A stretch of DNA of 64,000 nucleotides from Bacillus sp. ISL-18 (GCF_018613415.1 NZ_JAGGQG010000019.1:197143-261142), one strand, 5' to 3'; shown: positions 43,044-52,025, counted from the first letter of the stretch. Notes: generated from the sequence alone by a model not told the origin. Translations and numbers: made by a program.

Positions 43044-45419
43044 TTAATGATCACGATTTACCATATAATTTAATAATTGCTTTAAGAAAGTGATATTACG
43101 AGGAACTTCATGAAGTGCTTCCACGGCAAGACAGTAATGTTCCCACATCTCTATTCTTGCCCTTTCAGGACCTAGGATGGATACAAATGTGGAGTTATTA
43201 TTTTCTTTATCTATTCCCACTGGTTTACCAAGCTTATTTTGATTCCCTTCGACATCCAGCAGGTCATCCTTGATTTGAAAAGCAATGCCGGCATGGCGGG
43301 CAAATTTTTTCAATGCCTCCAATTCGGACTCCTTTGCTTGGGCAAGGATAGCAGGCATAAGAATGGACGCTTCGAAAGCAATTCCAGTTTTATAAAAACT
43401 CATGATGATTAATTGTTCCAATGTTAATGCCTTTCCTTTTGAGCCCAGATCCATTGCTTGCCCCTTACACATTTTCTCGGTCATCCGGGCTGAGTACTGG
43501 ATCATGTTCAGGACTGTTTTCGCATTAAATTCATGGAGGGATGCTTGCTCTTCCATTGCTTTCTGGGTTAGAAACAAGCCAGCTAATTCCGCAATTGCTG
43601 CGTTATATACCGTATGCAGAGTCGGACGGCCCCTGCGGATGGGGGCATTATCCTGTGACGGAAGATCATCGAATATAAGGGAGGCAGTATGCATATATTC
43701 CAACGATTTTAACAGCGGCATAATGGCAGTTGGGTTTAATCCATATCCCTTTACTGCTATTTGCCAAGCAACAATTGGTCTTAATCTTTTTCCATCACCA
43801 AAAAGACTATAGTTGGAGGCGTCCGTGATCAAGTCATCGATTAGAGGAACATTTTCTCCCGGGTAGATTTTAAGACTGTTATTGAGTTGATTGCGGATCG
43901 TGTCGATTTCTTGTAAAAAGTCATCTTGCTCTTGTCGTTCCGTTTTTAAAATCGTCATGATATGATCACGAAGCAGTTTATCGAAGAAATCTACATCATC
44001 TGCTTTATCAACCATTTTTTGGATCAGTCGATTAAAAAGTGGGTTTCCTGAAGCAAACAGCTCCATCACTTCATTGTATTTTGGAGTTCCCATGCGCTCC
44101 TTGAACCGTTTCAGACCATTGATGGCACGGTCGAGAATAACCTCACAGGTTTTTAGATCAGATTGATAGACTTGATGAATTAAATGGGCGATAACCGCCC
44201 AGTATAATTCAAAGGGATTGATCAGATCGGGCCGCTTATCATGATAGGTTAAATAATACGTATAGGGAGTAACAGCCCCCTCCTTCCGATCATCAAACAT
44301 ATCAGCAAAATCATCCGCCAGCTGATTGTAAATGCCATAATAGAAGGTCCTGTTATCAAAACCTTCATCTTCAGGTGCACTGATGACAGAACGGACAATT
44401 AGTCTCGATGAAGCCGATTTTAAAATAACCGGTACATAAATCTCTTCATTGGTGTAGTTGCTATTTGAAAGATCTTTTTTCCGGTCTACTTCCTGGGAGT
44501 TAAAAAACACGTAGGATTGATCAAAAAAGGCCTTTAATGTCTCAGCCTGCTGATTAGCCTTAATGTATTCATAGGCCTCACGAAGCTCAGAATGGATATA
44601 GTGAATGAGTGAACAGTTCTTTCCATCCCATCCCCCCAACTCGGGGACAGTTCCTGTAATAAGTGTCGTCCGAATTAACTGGGTGTAACGGTTTTTCTCC
44701 ACATCTGATAAAACATGGGAATCGAGCAGATCATCTATGAAGGGATAGGTCAGACCATAGGAGTAACCAAGCCTAATGGCTTTTTCTAATCTCTGTCTAC
44801 GATCAAGAGGCGAAATTCCTTCTTCCATCTCTACAACCACGTGCATGATCACACCTGCAATAATTTTGATCAGTTTTCGCTGGGCATGTTCTGCATCCAT
44901 ACCATCTGGAATATTTCGGGTCACTGTCTTTAATTTGTCCAAGACCCAGATCATCGTGGTTTCAATTCCTTCACGCTGAGCCCATCGGAATAAAGCGGCC
45001 ATGCTAAACGATTCTTTTTCCTCTTCTCTACCCTTTGTCAGGCTATTTTTTAAATGATCAACGACCTGGCGAATTTTCATCTGGGTATCAGAAGCATCCA
45101 ACGCTTTGCCCAGATCACGCATAAATAGGTAGGAAATGCTGCGATCGAGGTAGTTATCCAGTTTTCCTGTATAATTGAGCCAACGGATATGATTTGAATA
45201 TCCTTTTAGCTCCGTTTTATTCTTTCTTCTCGAAAAAATGGATAATAATGGAGGATGATGATGAATATGGTTTTGTTTCCATACGTTAATATCTTTTGTT
45301 AAAGCAGGGACATAAGACTTTTCGATGACTTGGAGATAAAGTGATTGAAAATACTGGGCAGCCTTTTGCTCAGCTAACTGATATATTTTATCCGCATTTT
45401 GTACTAATTTTTCATTCAT
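43044..45419 (-). CDS. Large protein with tandem isoprenyl-synthase-like domains
   Basis: A 791-residue, all-helical cytosolic protein. The C-terminal part (about 500-791) is a clear trans-isoprenyl diphosphate synthase: GKRLRP (543-548), first Asp-rich motif DDLPSQD (584-590) and second motif DDLLD (718-722). Such domains join isopentenyl diphosphate to allylic diphosphates. The N-terminal 480 residues also look like a class I isoprenoid fold: DDLLD at 229-233 and DDFADMFDD at 369-377, spaced about as far apart as the two motifs of the C-terminal domain. This suggests an ancient duplication or a prenyltransferase-terpene cyclase fusion. Ordinary bacterial synthases are about 300-350 residues. 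It sits alone with its own terminator. ATG 45419 follows AGGGGATAAC. The product is unknown. Confidence 0.8.
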   Translation of the reverse strand: MNEKLVQNADKIYQLAEQKAAQYFQSLYLQVIEKSYVPALTKDINVWKQNHIHHHPPLLSIFSRRKNKTELKGYSNHIRWLNYTGKLDNYLDRSISYLFMRDLGKALDASDTQMKIRQVVDHLKNSLTKGREEEKESFSMAALFRWAQREGIETTMIWVLDKLKTVTRNIPDGMDAEHAQRKLIKIIAGVIMHVVVEMEEGISPLDRRQRLEKAIRLGYSYGLTYPFIDDLLDSHVLSDVEKNRYTQLIRTTLITGTVPELGGWDGKNCSLIHYIHSELREAYEYIKANQQAETLKAFFDQSYVFFNSQEVDRKKDLSNSNYTNEEIYVPVILKSASSRLIVRSVISAPEDEGFDNRTFYYGIYNQLADDFADMFDDRKEGAVTPYTYYLTYHDKRPDLINPFELYWAVIAHLIHQVYQSDLKTCEVILDRAINGLKRFKERMGTPKYNEVMELFASGNPLFNRLIQKMVDKADDVDFFDKLLRDHIMTILKTERQEQDDFLQEIDTIRNQLNNSLKIYPGENVPLIDDLITDASNYSLFGDGKRLRPIVAWQIAVKGYGLNPTAIMPLLKSLEYMHTASLIFDDLPSQDNAPIRRGRPTLHTVYNAAIAELAGLFLTQKAMEEQASLHEFNAKTVLNMIQYSARMTEKMCKGQAMDLGSKGKALTLEQLIIMSFYKTGIAFEASILMPAILAQAKESELEALKKFARHAGIAFQIKDDLLDVEGNQNKLGKPVGIDKENNNSTFVSILGPERARIEMWEHYCLAVEALHEVPRNITFLKQLLNYMVNRDH

Positions 45420-45625
45420 AAATAGTTATCCCCTGCCCCAAGTTCCTTGTTCTACCTGCCAAACAGATTTTATTAAACAATCAATACATGTATACCTTAA
45501 AGTATAAAAAGGTTTAATTTTTTTCACAAATAATTAATGGTGGCAGGTATCTTATTTTATTCGATTAAATTATCTACAAGAACAAATAAGATTTGAATTA
45601 ATCCTTAAAGATAGGCGGTACCCCA

Positions 45626-45660
45626 AAAAACCTGTTCCATCTATATTGAAGCAGGCTTTC
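45626..45660 (-). terminator. Terminator of the 122-residue gene
   Basis: Arms AGCCTGCTTC and GAACAGGTT (G-T pairs) with TTTTTT on the minus strand. Confidence 0.65.
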
Positions 45661-45668
45661 TGAATATC

Positions 45669-46037
45669 CTAAGCATAAGTTTCCGTTTCGATTCTGTTAA
45701 ATAGTTGAAGTAGGTCCTTTAATGGATAAAGTCTAGCTGTTAAAAGATAAAGTTCTTCGTAGTTGTTTTTTACGTAATCATCGATAACATCGATTCCCTT
45801 TTTAAAACCATCAACTAAATAATAAGTATACTTTCCATCCCATGAGTACTGGTTGATTCGCAATAATTCGTCTGCAATCATCTCGAACTTATATTCTTCA
45901 ACGAGGAGTTTGACTTGATACAATTTATCAATATTAAATCTAAAGCTATTTTTATTCTCATGGTTTTTTCGGACATATTTTATAAATTCATGGATCGTTT
46001 CTGCTAACATAATGGCTTTTTGCCTTTCAAACTTCAT
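45669..46037 (-). CDS. Small helical protein of unknown function
   Basis: A 122-residue protein, mostly charged amphipathic helix, rich in Tyr, Lys and Glu, without signal peptide, membrane helix or Cys. The N-terminal half (AETIHEFIKYVRKNHENKNSF) and a second helical half (DVIDDYVKNNYEELYLLTARLYPLKDLLQLF) suggest a helical bundle. ATG 46037 follows AGGGGGCTGGGGAT, a convincing site, and a terminator follows, so it is probably a real monocistronic gene. No family recognised. Confidence 0.65.
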   Translation of the reverse strand: MKFERQKAIMLAETIHEFIKYVRKNHENKNSFRFNIDKLYQVKLLVEEYKFEMIADELLRINQYSWDGKYTYYLVDGFKKGIDVIDDYVKNNYEELYLLTARLYPLKDLLQLFNRIETETYA

Positions 46038-46124
46038 ATCCCCAGCCCCCTAATTTGTTAAAATGCTTCCTCTAGGAAAATTGTATGATTTCTTTCGATC
46101 ATCTGACACTTTAGTGTTTTATGG

Positions 46125-46172
46125 TTGACATTACTTCATGTCCCTGTTTATAATTTATTTCGCACACGAAAT
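46125..46172 (+). promoter_or_regulatory. Promoter and operator of the marR-emrAB operon
   Basis: TTGACA at 46125-46130 and TATAAT at 46149-46154 with an 18-bp spacer. A perfect palindrome ATTTCG-CACA-CGAAAT at 46157-46172 covers the transcription start region and is the probable autoregulatory site of the MarR protein. Confidence 0.8.
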
Positions 46173-46219
46173 GTTCTTATAGGTAATTTTAGATTTTAGA
46201 AAGAAAGGAGGAATTAAAA

Positions 46220-46660
46220 CTGGACATATTAAATAATGAAGTTTTGGTAAGCTTTTTGGAAATAAATAAAGCCTACAATAGGCTTGTTAAATTTGATGCA
46301 GAAAAATTAGGGATAACCCCTGTCCAATTAAAAGCACTATTTAAGATTAACAACAACCCTGATATTAGTTTGGGAGAACTCGCTGAAAAATTAAGACTAA
46401 CGAACAGTACCGTTAGTGGCGTGATTGATCGCCTTGTTCATAGCGGACTCGTCGAAAGAGTAGTACCTCCTGGCAATAGAAGGACCATTTCTATACATTT
46501 AACAAGCAATGGAAAAAAAACATTAGCAAAATTTAATTCGTCTGAATCGATGCTAATGAAGAAGGTCCAAGAAGTCCTTGAACTGCCGGAGGAGGAAATC
46601 TCTCATCTGTTGCGACTTCACCAACTCGTTTTAAAAAGGCTAACAATTGAGGAGGAATAA
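46220..46660 (+). CDS. MarR-family regulator of the efflux operon
   Basis: A 146-residue winged-helix repressor (LGELAEKLRLTNSTVSGVIDRLVHSGLVERVVPPGNRRTISIHLTSNG). The strong site AAAGGAGG is correctly spaced from a CTG at 46220, which would give the natural-looking N-terminus MDILNNEVLVSFLEINKAYN; the in-frame TTG at 46244 is too far from it. It is the first gene of an operon with a membrane-fusion protein and an EmrB-like exporter, an arrangement like E. coli emrRAB. A palindrome in the promoter fits autorepression relieved by a drug-like ligand. Confidence 0.88.
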   Translation: MDILNNEVLVSFLEINKAYNRLVKFDAEKLGITPVQLKALFKINNNPDISLGELAEKLRLTNSTVSGVIDRLVHSGLVERVVPPGNRRTISIHLTSNGKKTLAKFNSSESMLMKKVQEVLELPEEEISHLLRLHQLVLKRLTIEEE

Positions 46661-46664
46661 TTGA

Positions 46665-47318
46665 ATGAGTACGAAACGTTTACTTTTGGTCAACATTATT
46701 ATTTTAATTGTCTTAGTAGGTGGAGGTTTTGCAGGATATGCCTACTACAATAAAACCGTCAATTATTTAACAACAGATAACGCGCAAGTCGCAGGACAAC
46801 AAGTAACAATTGCTGCCCCTGCAAACGGAAAGTTAACAGATTGGGCTGGTAAAGTAGGAGATCATTTTTCAAAAAATAATCCAATTGGAACCATACTTAC
46901 CACTGGAGCAAATGGCGAGCCAACTGAAATGAAAGTAACTCTGCCAACTGACGGAACAGTTGTCCAAACTAATGCAGTCCCAAATTCATTTGTAGCAGCA
47001 GGAACTCCGCTTGCACAAGTTTATGATTTAAACAATTTATGGGTAACAGCTAATATTGATGAAACAAAGATTGACGAAATTGCCGTTGGCCAGGATGTTG
47101 ACATTTATGTGGATGCTTTCCCTAATTCAACATTAAAAGGAAAAATTCAACAAATTGGTTTAGCAACTGCAGGTACCTTTTCATTGTTACCTAGTTCAAA
47201 TAACACAGCTAACTACACGAAAGTGACGCAAGTGGTTCCTGTGAAAGTATCCATTGATGATAATAAAGGTGTAGGAATTGTTCCTGGTATGAACGTGACC
47301 GTGCGAATTCATAAGTAG
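46665..47318 (+). CDS. EmrA/HlyD-like membrane fusion protein
   Basis: A 217-residue protein with one N-terminal membrane helix (about 6-27) and an extracytoplasmic part with the two halves of a lipoyl/barrel-sandwich domain (DNAQVAGQQVTIAAPANGKL and LPTDGTVVQTNAVPNSFVAAGTPLAQVYD) and a beta-barrel (VTANIDETKIDEIAVGQDVDIYVDAFP). The coiled-coil hairpin of longer EmrA proteins is absent, as is usual for Gram-positive relatives. It partners the EmrB-like pump encoded next. ATG 46665 lies five bases after the marR stop codon behind GAGGAGGAATAATTGA. Confidence 0.9.
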   Translation: MSTKRLLLVNIIILIVLVGGGFAGYAYYNKTVNYLTTDNAQVAGQQVTIAAPANGKLTDWAGKVGDHFSKNNPIGTILTTGANGEPTEMKVTLPTDGTVVQTNAVPNSFVAAGTPLAQVYDLNNLWVTANIDETKIDEIAVGQDVDIYVDAFPNSTLKGKIQQIGLATAGTFSLLPSSNNTANYTKVTQVVPVKVSIDDNKGVGIVPGMNVTVRIHK

Positions 47319-47326
47319 GTGATAAA

Positions 47327-49150
47327 ATGTCAATATATATCACGGTTTATGCCATAATATGTATTTTGGTACTACTTTTGATCAATTTTGGTGTGTTAAA
47401 ACAAAAAAAATCGAAAATCGATCAAAGTGAAGTTAAAAATCAAGAGGTAGAAGCTATTCCTCAATCGCCAATCCTTGATAAGAAGGATCTTCAGCAAGAT
47501 CCAGATCTAACAAGTCAAGTAGAAGAAATGCTGGAAGATAACGCGATAGCCGAGCCCGCTTTAGAGTATGTTCAAGCGGAAGTCCAGCCGAAAGAAGAAA
47601 TGATAACACTATCCAAACAAGCAGAAAAGGAATCCGAAAAATCTTCAGGAACTGGAAAAATTCTTACTGCCTTAATGCTTGGTGCATTTGTCGCCATTTT
47701 AAATCAAACTTTATTGAATGTTGCGATTCCACATATTATGAATGATTTAGGTGTTTCAGCAAGTACGGTGCAATGGCTATCAACTGGTTATATGCTAGTG
47801 AATGGTATTCTCATTCCGGTTACAGCCTATTTGATTGAAAAGTTTGGAACGAGAAAGCTTTTCCTTGCTGCCATCTTTCTCTTCACGATCGGTTCACTGG
47901 TTTGTTCCCTCTCATTTAACTTTTCTATGTTAATGATTGGGCGTGTTATCCAAGCTAGTGGTGCAGGAATTATTATGCCACTCTTGATGACAGTCTTTTT
48001 TGCCCTTTTCCCTCCGGAAAAACGAGGGAAAGCCATGGGTCTCATGGGGGTTGTCATGATCTTTGCTCCTGCTATTGGCCCGACATTATCCGGTTGGCTG
48101 ATTGGACATTATTCATGGAGATTATTGTTTGATATTGTCATTCCTATTGGAGTATTAGATTTAATTTTAAGCTTCATGTGGATGAAAGACGTAACGAAAA
48201 CGACGAATCCTAAATTTGATTTCCCAGGATTATTATTTTCAACCTTAGGGTTTGGTTTCTTGTTATATGGGTTTAGTGAAGCTGGAAGCGACGGCTGGAG
48301 CAGTGCAACGGTTGTCCTTTCATTAACGATTGGAGTTTTGTTTTTACTGGCCTTTATCTTGCGTGAGTTAACGACTGACAAGCCAATGCTGGATTTGCGG
48401 GTTTTTAAATATGATATTTTCGCCTTAACCACGATTATTAGTATGATTGTTAATATGGCTATGTTTGGTGCCATGATCTTACTGCCAATTTATTTGCAAA
48501 ATATTCGAGGGTTCTCTGCATTAGACTCTGGTTTATTGATGCTCCCAGGTGCGATTGTGATGGGGATTATGTCGCCGATTTCCGGTGCCCTTTTTGATAA
48601 AATCGGTGCAAGATGGCTTGGTGTTATCGGGTTAACCATAACGGTTATTACAACCTGGCAATTTACTAAATTAAGTATGACAACCAGCTATACTCATCTC
48701 CTCCTCCTATATGTATTTAGGATGTTTGGAATGTCCTTCATTATGATGACAATCATGACGGAAGGTCTAAACCAATTGCCTCGTCACCTCGGGGCACACG
48801 GTACGGCAGCTTCTAATACGGCAAGACAAGTTGCTGGAAGTATTGGTACGGCATTCCTTGTTACCGTTATGACAACTAGGTCAGGGGTACATTATGGTGA
48901 ATATATCAGTACCATGACGAGCGCAAATCCTTTCATTGCGGGTCAATTTTCACAACTTACTCAAAGTCTTGGAGCTTTAACACACATGCCGGCTGCGGGT
49001 AAACCACTTACCACCTATTTACTTTATGGTCAAGTAATGAAACAAACGACCATAGACGGGATTAATGACGCATTTATTGTGGCAACCCTGATTGCTTTTG
49101 TAGCCTTGGTTTTAGTATTCTTTGTAAAACGGGCACAGATAAAAAATTAA
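47327..49150 (+). CDS. EmrB-type MFS exporter with N-terminal extension
   Basis: A 607-residue DHA2 (14-helix) drug:proton antiporter. The pump proper begins near residue 113 (ILTALMLGAFVAILNQTLLNVAIPHIM, STVQWLSTGYMLVNG, GPTLSGWLIGHYSWRLLF). Before it lies an unusual extension: a membrane helix at about 3-22 followed by about 85 acidic, Glu/Gln-rich residues. EmrB proteins normally have about 510 residues and start directly at helix 1. The extension might fuse a tether or regulatory segment. It is co-transcribed with the fusion protein and MarR regulator. ATG 47327 follows TAGGTGATAAA. Confidence 0.9.
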   Translation: MSIYITVYAIICILVLLLINFGVLKQKKSKIDQSEVKNQEVEAIPQSPILDKKDLQQDPDLTSQVEEMLEDNAIAEPALEYVQAEVQPKEEMITLSKQAEKESEKSSGTGKILTALMLGAFVAILNQTLLNVAIPHIMNDLGVSASTVQWLSTGYMLVNGILIPVTAYLIEKFGTRKLFLAAIFLFTIGSLVCSLSFNFSMLMIGRVIQASGAGIIMPLLMTVFFALFPPEKRGKAMGLMGVVMIFAPAIGPTLSGWLIGHYSWRLLFDIVIPIGVLDLILSFMWMKDVTKTTNPKFDFPGLLFSTLGFGFLLYGFSEAGSDGWSSATVVLSLTIGVLFLLAFILRELTTDKPMLDLRVFKYDIFALTTIISMIVNMAMFGAMILLPIYLQNIRGFSALDSGLLMLPGAIVMGIMSPISGALFDKIGARWLGVIGLTITVITTWQFTKLSMTTSYTHLLLLYVFRMFGMSFIMMTIMTEGLNQLPRHLGAHGTAASNTARQVAGSIGTAFLVTVMTTRSGVHYGEYISTMTSANPFIAGQFSQLTQSLGALTHMPAAGKPLTTYLLYGQVMKQTTIDGINDAFIVATLIAFVALVLVFFVKRAQIKN

Positions 49151-49164
49151 TAACAGGTTAGATC

Positions 49165-49212
49165 GAAAGAGGCATTCCCAAAAGCTAAACTTTTAGGAAT
49201 GCCTCTTTTTAC
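49165..49212. terminator. Bidirectional terminator after the efflux operon
   Basis: Arms AAAGAGGCATTCC-AAAAG and CTTTT-GGAATGCCTCTTT with T-run; it serves the convergent L,D-transpeptidase gene too. Confidence 0.85.
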
Positions 49213-49221
49213 ACTTTACTA

Positions 49222-49983
49222 TCAAATTCCTAGTGCTTTTTTCGTTAAAGGTCCCACTACACCATCCACTTGCAGGTGATGGGCTCTCTGGAAATTACGA
49301 ACAGCTGTATCTGTATTTGTTCCAAAGATGCCATCATACCCTTTGGTGTTGTAGCCTAAAGCTGTAAGCTTTTTTTGAAGCGTTACAACAGCTGGCCCAC
49401 GACTTCCTTTTTTAAGGATTTCATTGCTCGTGCTTACAGGAACAGAAGGCGAACCTTTTCCACTTTTCAATCCGTTGGCCACTGCAATTGCGTCGAAGGT
49501 ATTTTTGGACGTTGTAATAACAACCGGTGTATTCACTGGCACTTGATTGAATAACCATTCTACTTCATTATCATACATTCGAACACAGCCGCTGCTCACA
49601 TACCCTCCAATCGAACTAGGGTTATTGTTCCCATGAATCCCGTAGGTTGTTCCCCAAGTTCCGCGGGCATTTAAACCCATCCAGCGGTTACCTAGCGGAT
49701 TACGTGGGTCACCTCCTGGAATATGCCCTTTGTAGTATGGACGGTTAACAATTTTATTAACAATTTTGAATTTTCCTTCCGGAGTTAGTGAACTACTTCT
49801 CCCTGTTCCTACTTTGAATTGTTTTTTCAAGACGCCGTTTTCATAGTAAGCGAGGCGGTTGTTTGCTTTGTTAATGATAATAAATTTGTTAACAGTAGCC
49901 GCCGAACTAGAAGGTACATCGAAACATAAGCTAAACAACAAAAGAAAAGCCAAACTAATAAAGATTAACCATTTTCTTTGCAA
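49222..49983 (-). CDS. L,D-transpeptidase (YkuD type) with peptidoglycan-binding domain
   Basis: A 253-residue secreted enzyme. The signal sequence ends near SSSA-A. The YkuD catalytic domain (about 32-160) has the signature HGNN...SSGCVRM with the nucleophile Cys, and forms 3-3 cross-links or attaches ligands in peptidoglycan. A C-terminal PG_binding_1 domain (about 185-253, GSRGPAVVTLQKKLTALGYN...DGIFGTNTDTAV) anchors it to the wall. TTG 49983 is taken as start because GGGGGGATC is correctly spaced before it; ATG 50004 lacks a site. The gene is alone; related Bacillus proteins act in vegetative or spore wall. Confidence 0.92.
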   Translation of the reverse strand: MQRKWLIFISLAFLLLFSLCFDVPSSSAATVNKFIIINKANNRLAYYENGVLKKQFKVGTGRSSSLTPEGKFKIVNKIVNRPYYKGHIPGGDPRNPLGNRWMGLNARGTWGTTYGIHGNNNPSSIGGYVSSGCVRMYDNEVEWLFNQVPVNTPVVITTSKNTFDAIAVANGLKSGKGSPSVPVSTSNEILKKGSRGPAVVTLQKKLTALGYNTKGYDGIFGTNTDTAVRNFQRAHHLQVDGVVGPLTKKALGI

Positions 49984-50189
49984 ATAGATCCCCCCAACAC
50001 CCATTAAATTGACTAATCCGTGTATTTTATGTTTGCTAGCATATCCACATTACAAATTTGTTAGCAATATAACAATCTAGTATTCTGTGTTACGCTAGCA
50101 TTTCCATAATATTAATATTTCTACATATATTTCCTTTTTCCTTTATAACGAACAAAAATAAAAATAGCCTAATTTAGAAAGATAACCAC

Positions 50190-50226
50190 AAAAAAACTAA
50201 CCCACTATGTATGGATTAGTTTTTTC
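50190..50226 (-). terminator. Terminator of the glycine-riboswitch permease
   Basis: Arms AAAACTAATCCA and TGGGTTAGTTTT with T-run on the minus strand. Confidence 0.75.
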
Positions 50227-50243
50227 AGGTTATTTCATAATCG

Positions 50244-51608
50244 TTATGCCGAAGCTCTAATATTGTTATCCTTTTTTATGTTAAACGAATACAAGATAAA
50301 TAAAAGAATAAACCATATTGGTGTCAATAATAAAGCAGTACGAGTTGCCTCAGCAAATAACATGACAATGAGAATGAAAGCAAATAACGTTAAGACCGCA
50401 TAATTAATAAACGGTGTAAATGGAGCTTTAAAGGTCGATTTTTTCCGGAGATCCGGGCGTAATTTCCGATATCTTATATGGCAAACTAAGATAATCCCCC
50501 AGACCCAAATAAAACAAATCGCACTAATCGTTGTCACGATACCAAAGGCTTGTCCTGGAATTAACTTACTTAAAAGGGCTCCGCCAGAAAGAACAAGTGC
50601 TGAAATTAATAAAGCATTACTTGGTACATGATTTTTATTTAATTTTCCAAATTGGGATGGACCCTGCTTATTAGAGCTTAAATTAAATAAGATTCGGCTG
50701 GTTGAAAACAAACCACTGTTGCAGGCCGATGCTGCAGAGGTTAAAACAACAAAATTAATAATTCCGGCCGCAATCGGAATACCGACTAAACTAAATGTTT
50801 TTACAAAAGGGCTGTTTTCGGCATTCAACTGGGTCCATGGATTGATACATAATAGGATAAACAAGGCTCCCACATAGAAAAATAGAATTCTTAACGGAAT
50901 TTTATTAATCGCTGATGGGATATTTTTTTGGGGATTAGCTGTTTCTGCTGCTGATACACCCACTAATTCAACACCCACATAGGCAAAGACTACCATCTGA
51001 AAAGATAATAAGAAACCTGACACACCATGTGGAAATAATCCGCCATACTCCCAAATATTTTTAACTGAAACGGTTGCCACATCTGTTTTGAATCCAATTA
51101 CTAATAAAATAACTCCTATTCCGATTAAAGCAAGTATCGTGATGACTTTGATTAAAGCAAACCAAAATTCTAATTCGCCAAATAGTTTCACAGTTAATAA
51201 ATTCAGACCTAATAATAGTACGAGGCAGACAATGGCTGGAACCCATTGCGGTATATTAAACCAATATTGTACATATACACCAACGGCAATAATATCAGCC
51301 ATGGCAGTCATAATCCAACAAAACCAATACGTCCATCCAGTTACAAATCCTGCCCAAGGTCCGATGTAGTCTTCTGCAATATCTGTAAAAGATTTATAAC
51401 CTGCTTTTGATAAAAGAAGTTCTCCTAAAGCCCTCATGACAAAGAAACAGGCGATGCCGACAATGACATAGGCAAACATAATTGATGGGCCTGCTAACTG
51501 TATGGCTCTGCCTGAACCCAAAAATAACCCTGTTCCAATCGTTCCGCCAATCGCAATCAATTGTACGTGCCTGTTTTTTAAATCCCTTTTTAATTCTTGT
51601 TGTGCCAC
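50244..51608 (-). CDS. Amino acid permease (AAT family), probable glycine/alanine/serine transporter
   Basis: A 454-residue, 12-helix permease. The opening LKRDLKNRHVQLIAIGGTIGTGLFLGSGRAIQLAGPS and the FAYVGVELVGVSAAETANPQKNIP stretch are typical of the amino acid transporter (AAT) family, close to CycA/YtnA-type D-serine/D-alanine/glycine permeases. It is preceded by a glycine riboswitch and terminator, so glycine is a likely substrate. GTG 51608 follows GGGGGAGTTTTAA. Monocistronic. Confidence 0.9.
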   Translation of the reverse strand: MAQQELKRDLKNRHVQLIAIGGTIGTGLFLGSGRAIQLAGPSIMFAYVIVGIACFFVMRALGELLLSKAGYKSFTDIAEDYIGPWAGFVTGWTYWFCWIMTAMADIIAVGVYVQYWFNIPQWVPAIVCLVLLLGLNLLTVKLFGELEFWFALIKVITILALIGIGVILLVIGFKTDVATVSVKNIWEYGGLFPHGVSGFLLSFQMVVFAYVGVELVGVSAAETANPQKNIPSAINKIPLRILFFYVGALFILLCINPWTQLNAENSPFVKTFSLVGIPIAAGIINFVVLTSAASACNSGLFSTSRILFNLSSNKQGPSQFGKLNKNHVPSNALLISALVLSGGALLSKLIPGQAFGIVTTISAICFIWVWGIILVCHIRYRKLRPDLRKKSTFKAPFTPFINYAVLTLFAFILIVMLFAEATRTALLLTPIWFILLFILYSFNIKKDNNIRASA

Positions 51609-51679
51609 TTAAAACTCCCCCTAATGGTAGTAATATTTCTTCTTGGACTTGTGAAACAATGAACAAGAAGCAACCAATA

Positions 51680-51712
51680 AAAAAGAGACTGGAATATCTC
51701 CAATCTCTTAAG
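51680..51712 (-). terminator. Expression-platform terminator of the glycine riboswitch
   Basis: Minus-strand arms AGAGATTGGA and TCCAGTCTCT followed by TTTTTT, 70 bases before the permease start. Confidence 0.8.
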
Positions 51713-51769
51713 GGCGAAAGAATAACAAATAATATCTATTACTCTATTTGTAGTAGAATAATAAATAGT

Positions 51770-51885
51770 CTTCGTACTCTTCTGTCCTTTTGCCTGAGAT
51801 TGTGAACCCTTCGGCGCCGCAAGTATTTGCGGTCTCTCCAGAAGCTGCTCCTGCTATAGTGTGATCCATAGCAATCATAGCTTGC
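51770..51885 (-). promoter_or_regulatory. Glycine riboswitch, single aptamer
   Basis: Read on the minus strand: CTTCTGGAGAGACCGC, GGCGCCGAAGGG, then CTCAGGCAAAAGGACAGAAG, the hallmark order of a glycine aptamer with P1 (CTTCT/AGAAG). Only one full aptamer is seen; a 5' hairpin (GCTAT/ATAGC near 51857-51880) may be the 'ghost' aptamer of singlet type. With a terminator just downstream, it controls the permease; for singlet switches before transporters repression by glycine is expected, but that is inference. Confidence 0.9.
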
Positions 51886-51948
51886 TAAATATTTAATTAG
51901 TAAGTTTGAAATATACATCAATTTCAAACTATCGCTGAATAATTTATA

Positions 51949-51977
51949 ATTATAGTAGTATCTTATCTAATTGTCAA
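51949..51977 (-). promoter_or_regulatory. Sigma-A promoter of the glycine riboswitch
   Basis: Minus strand: TTGACA (51977-51972), 17-bp spacer, TATAAT (51954-51949), a consensus promoter. A 9-bp hairpin (GTTTGAAAT/ATTTCAAAC, 51904-51929) lies between it and the aptamer. Confidence 0.85.
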
Positions 51978-52025
51978 CATATAAAATGATCAGCTGATCA
52001 ACTCTGACTAAGTGGACCAACTTTG

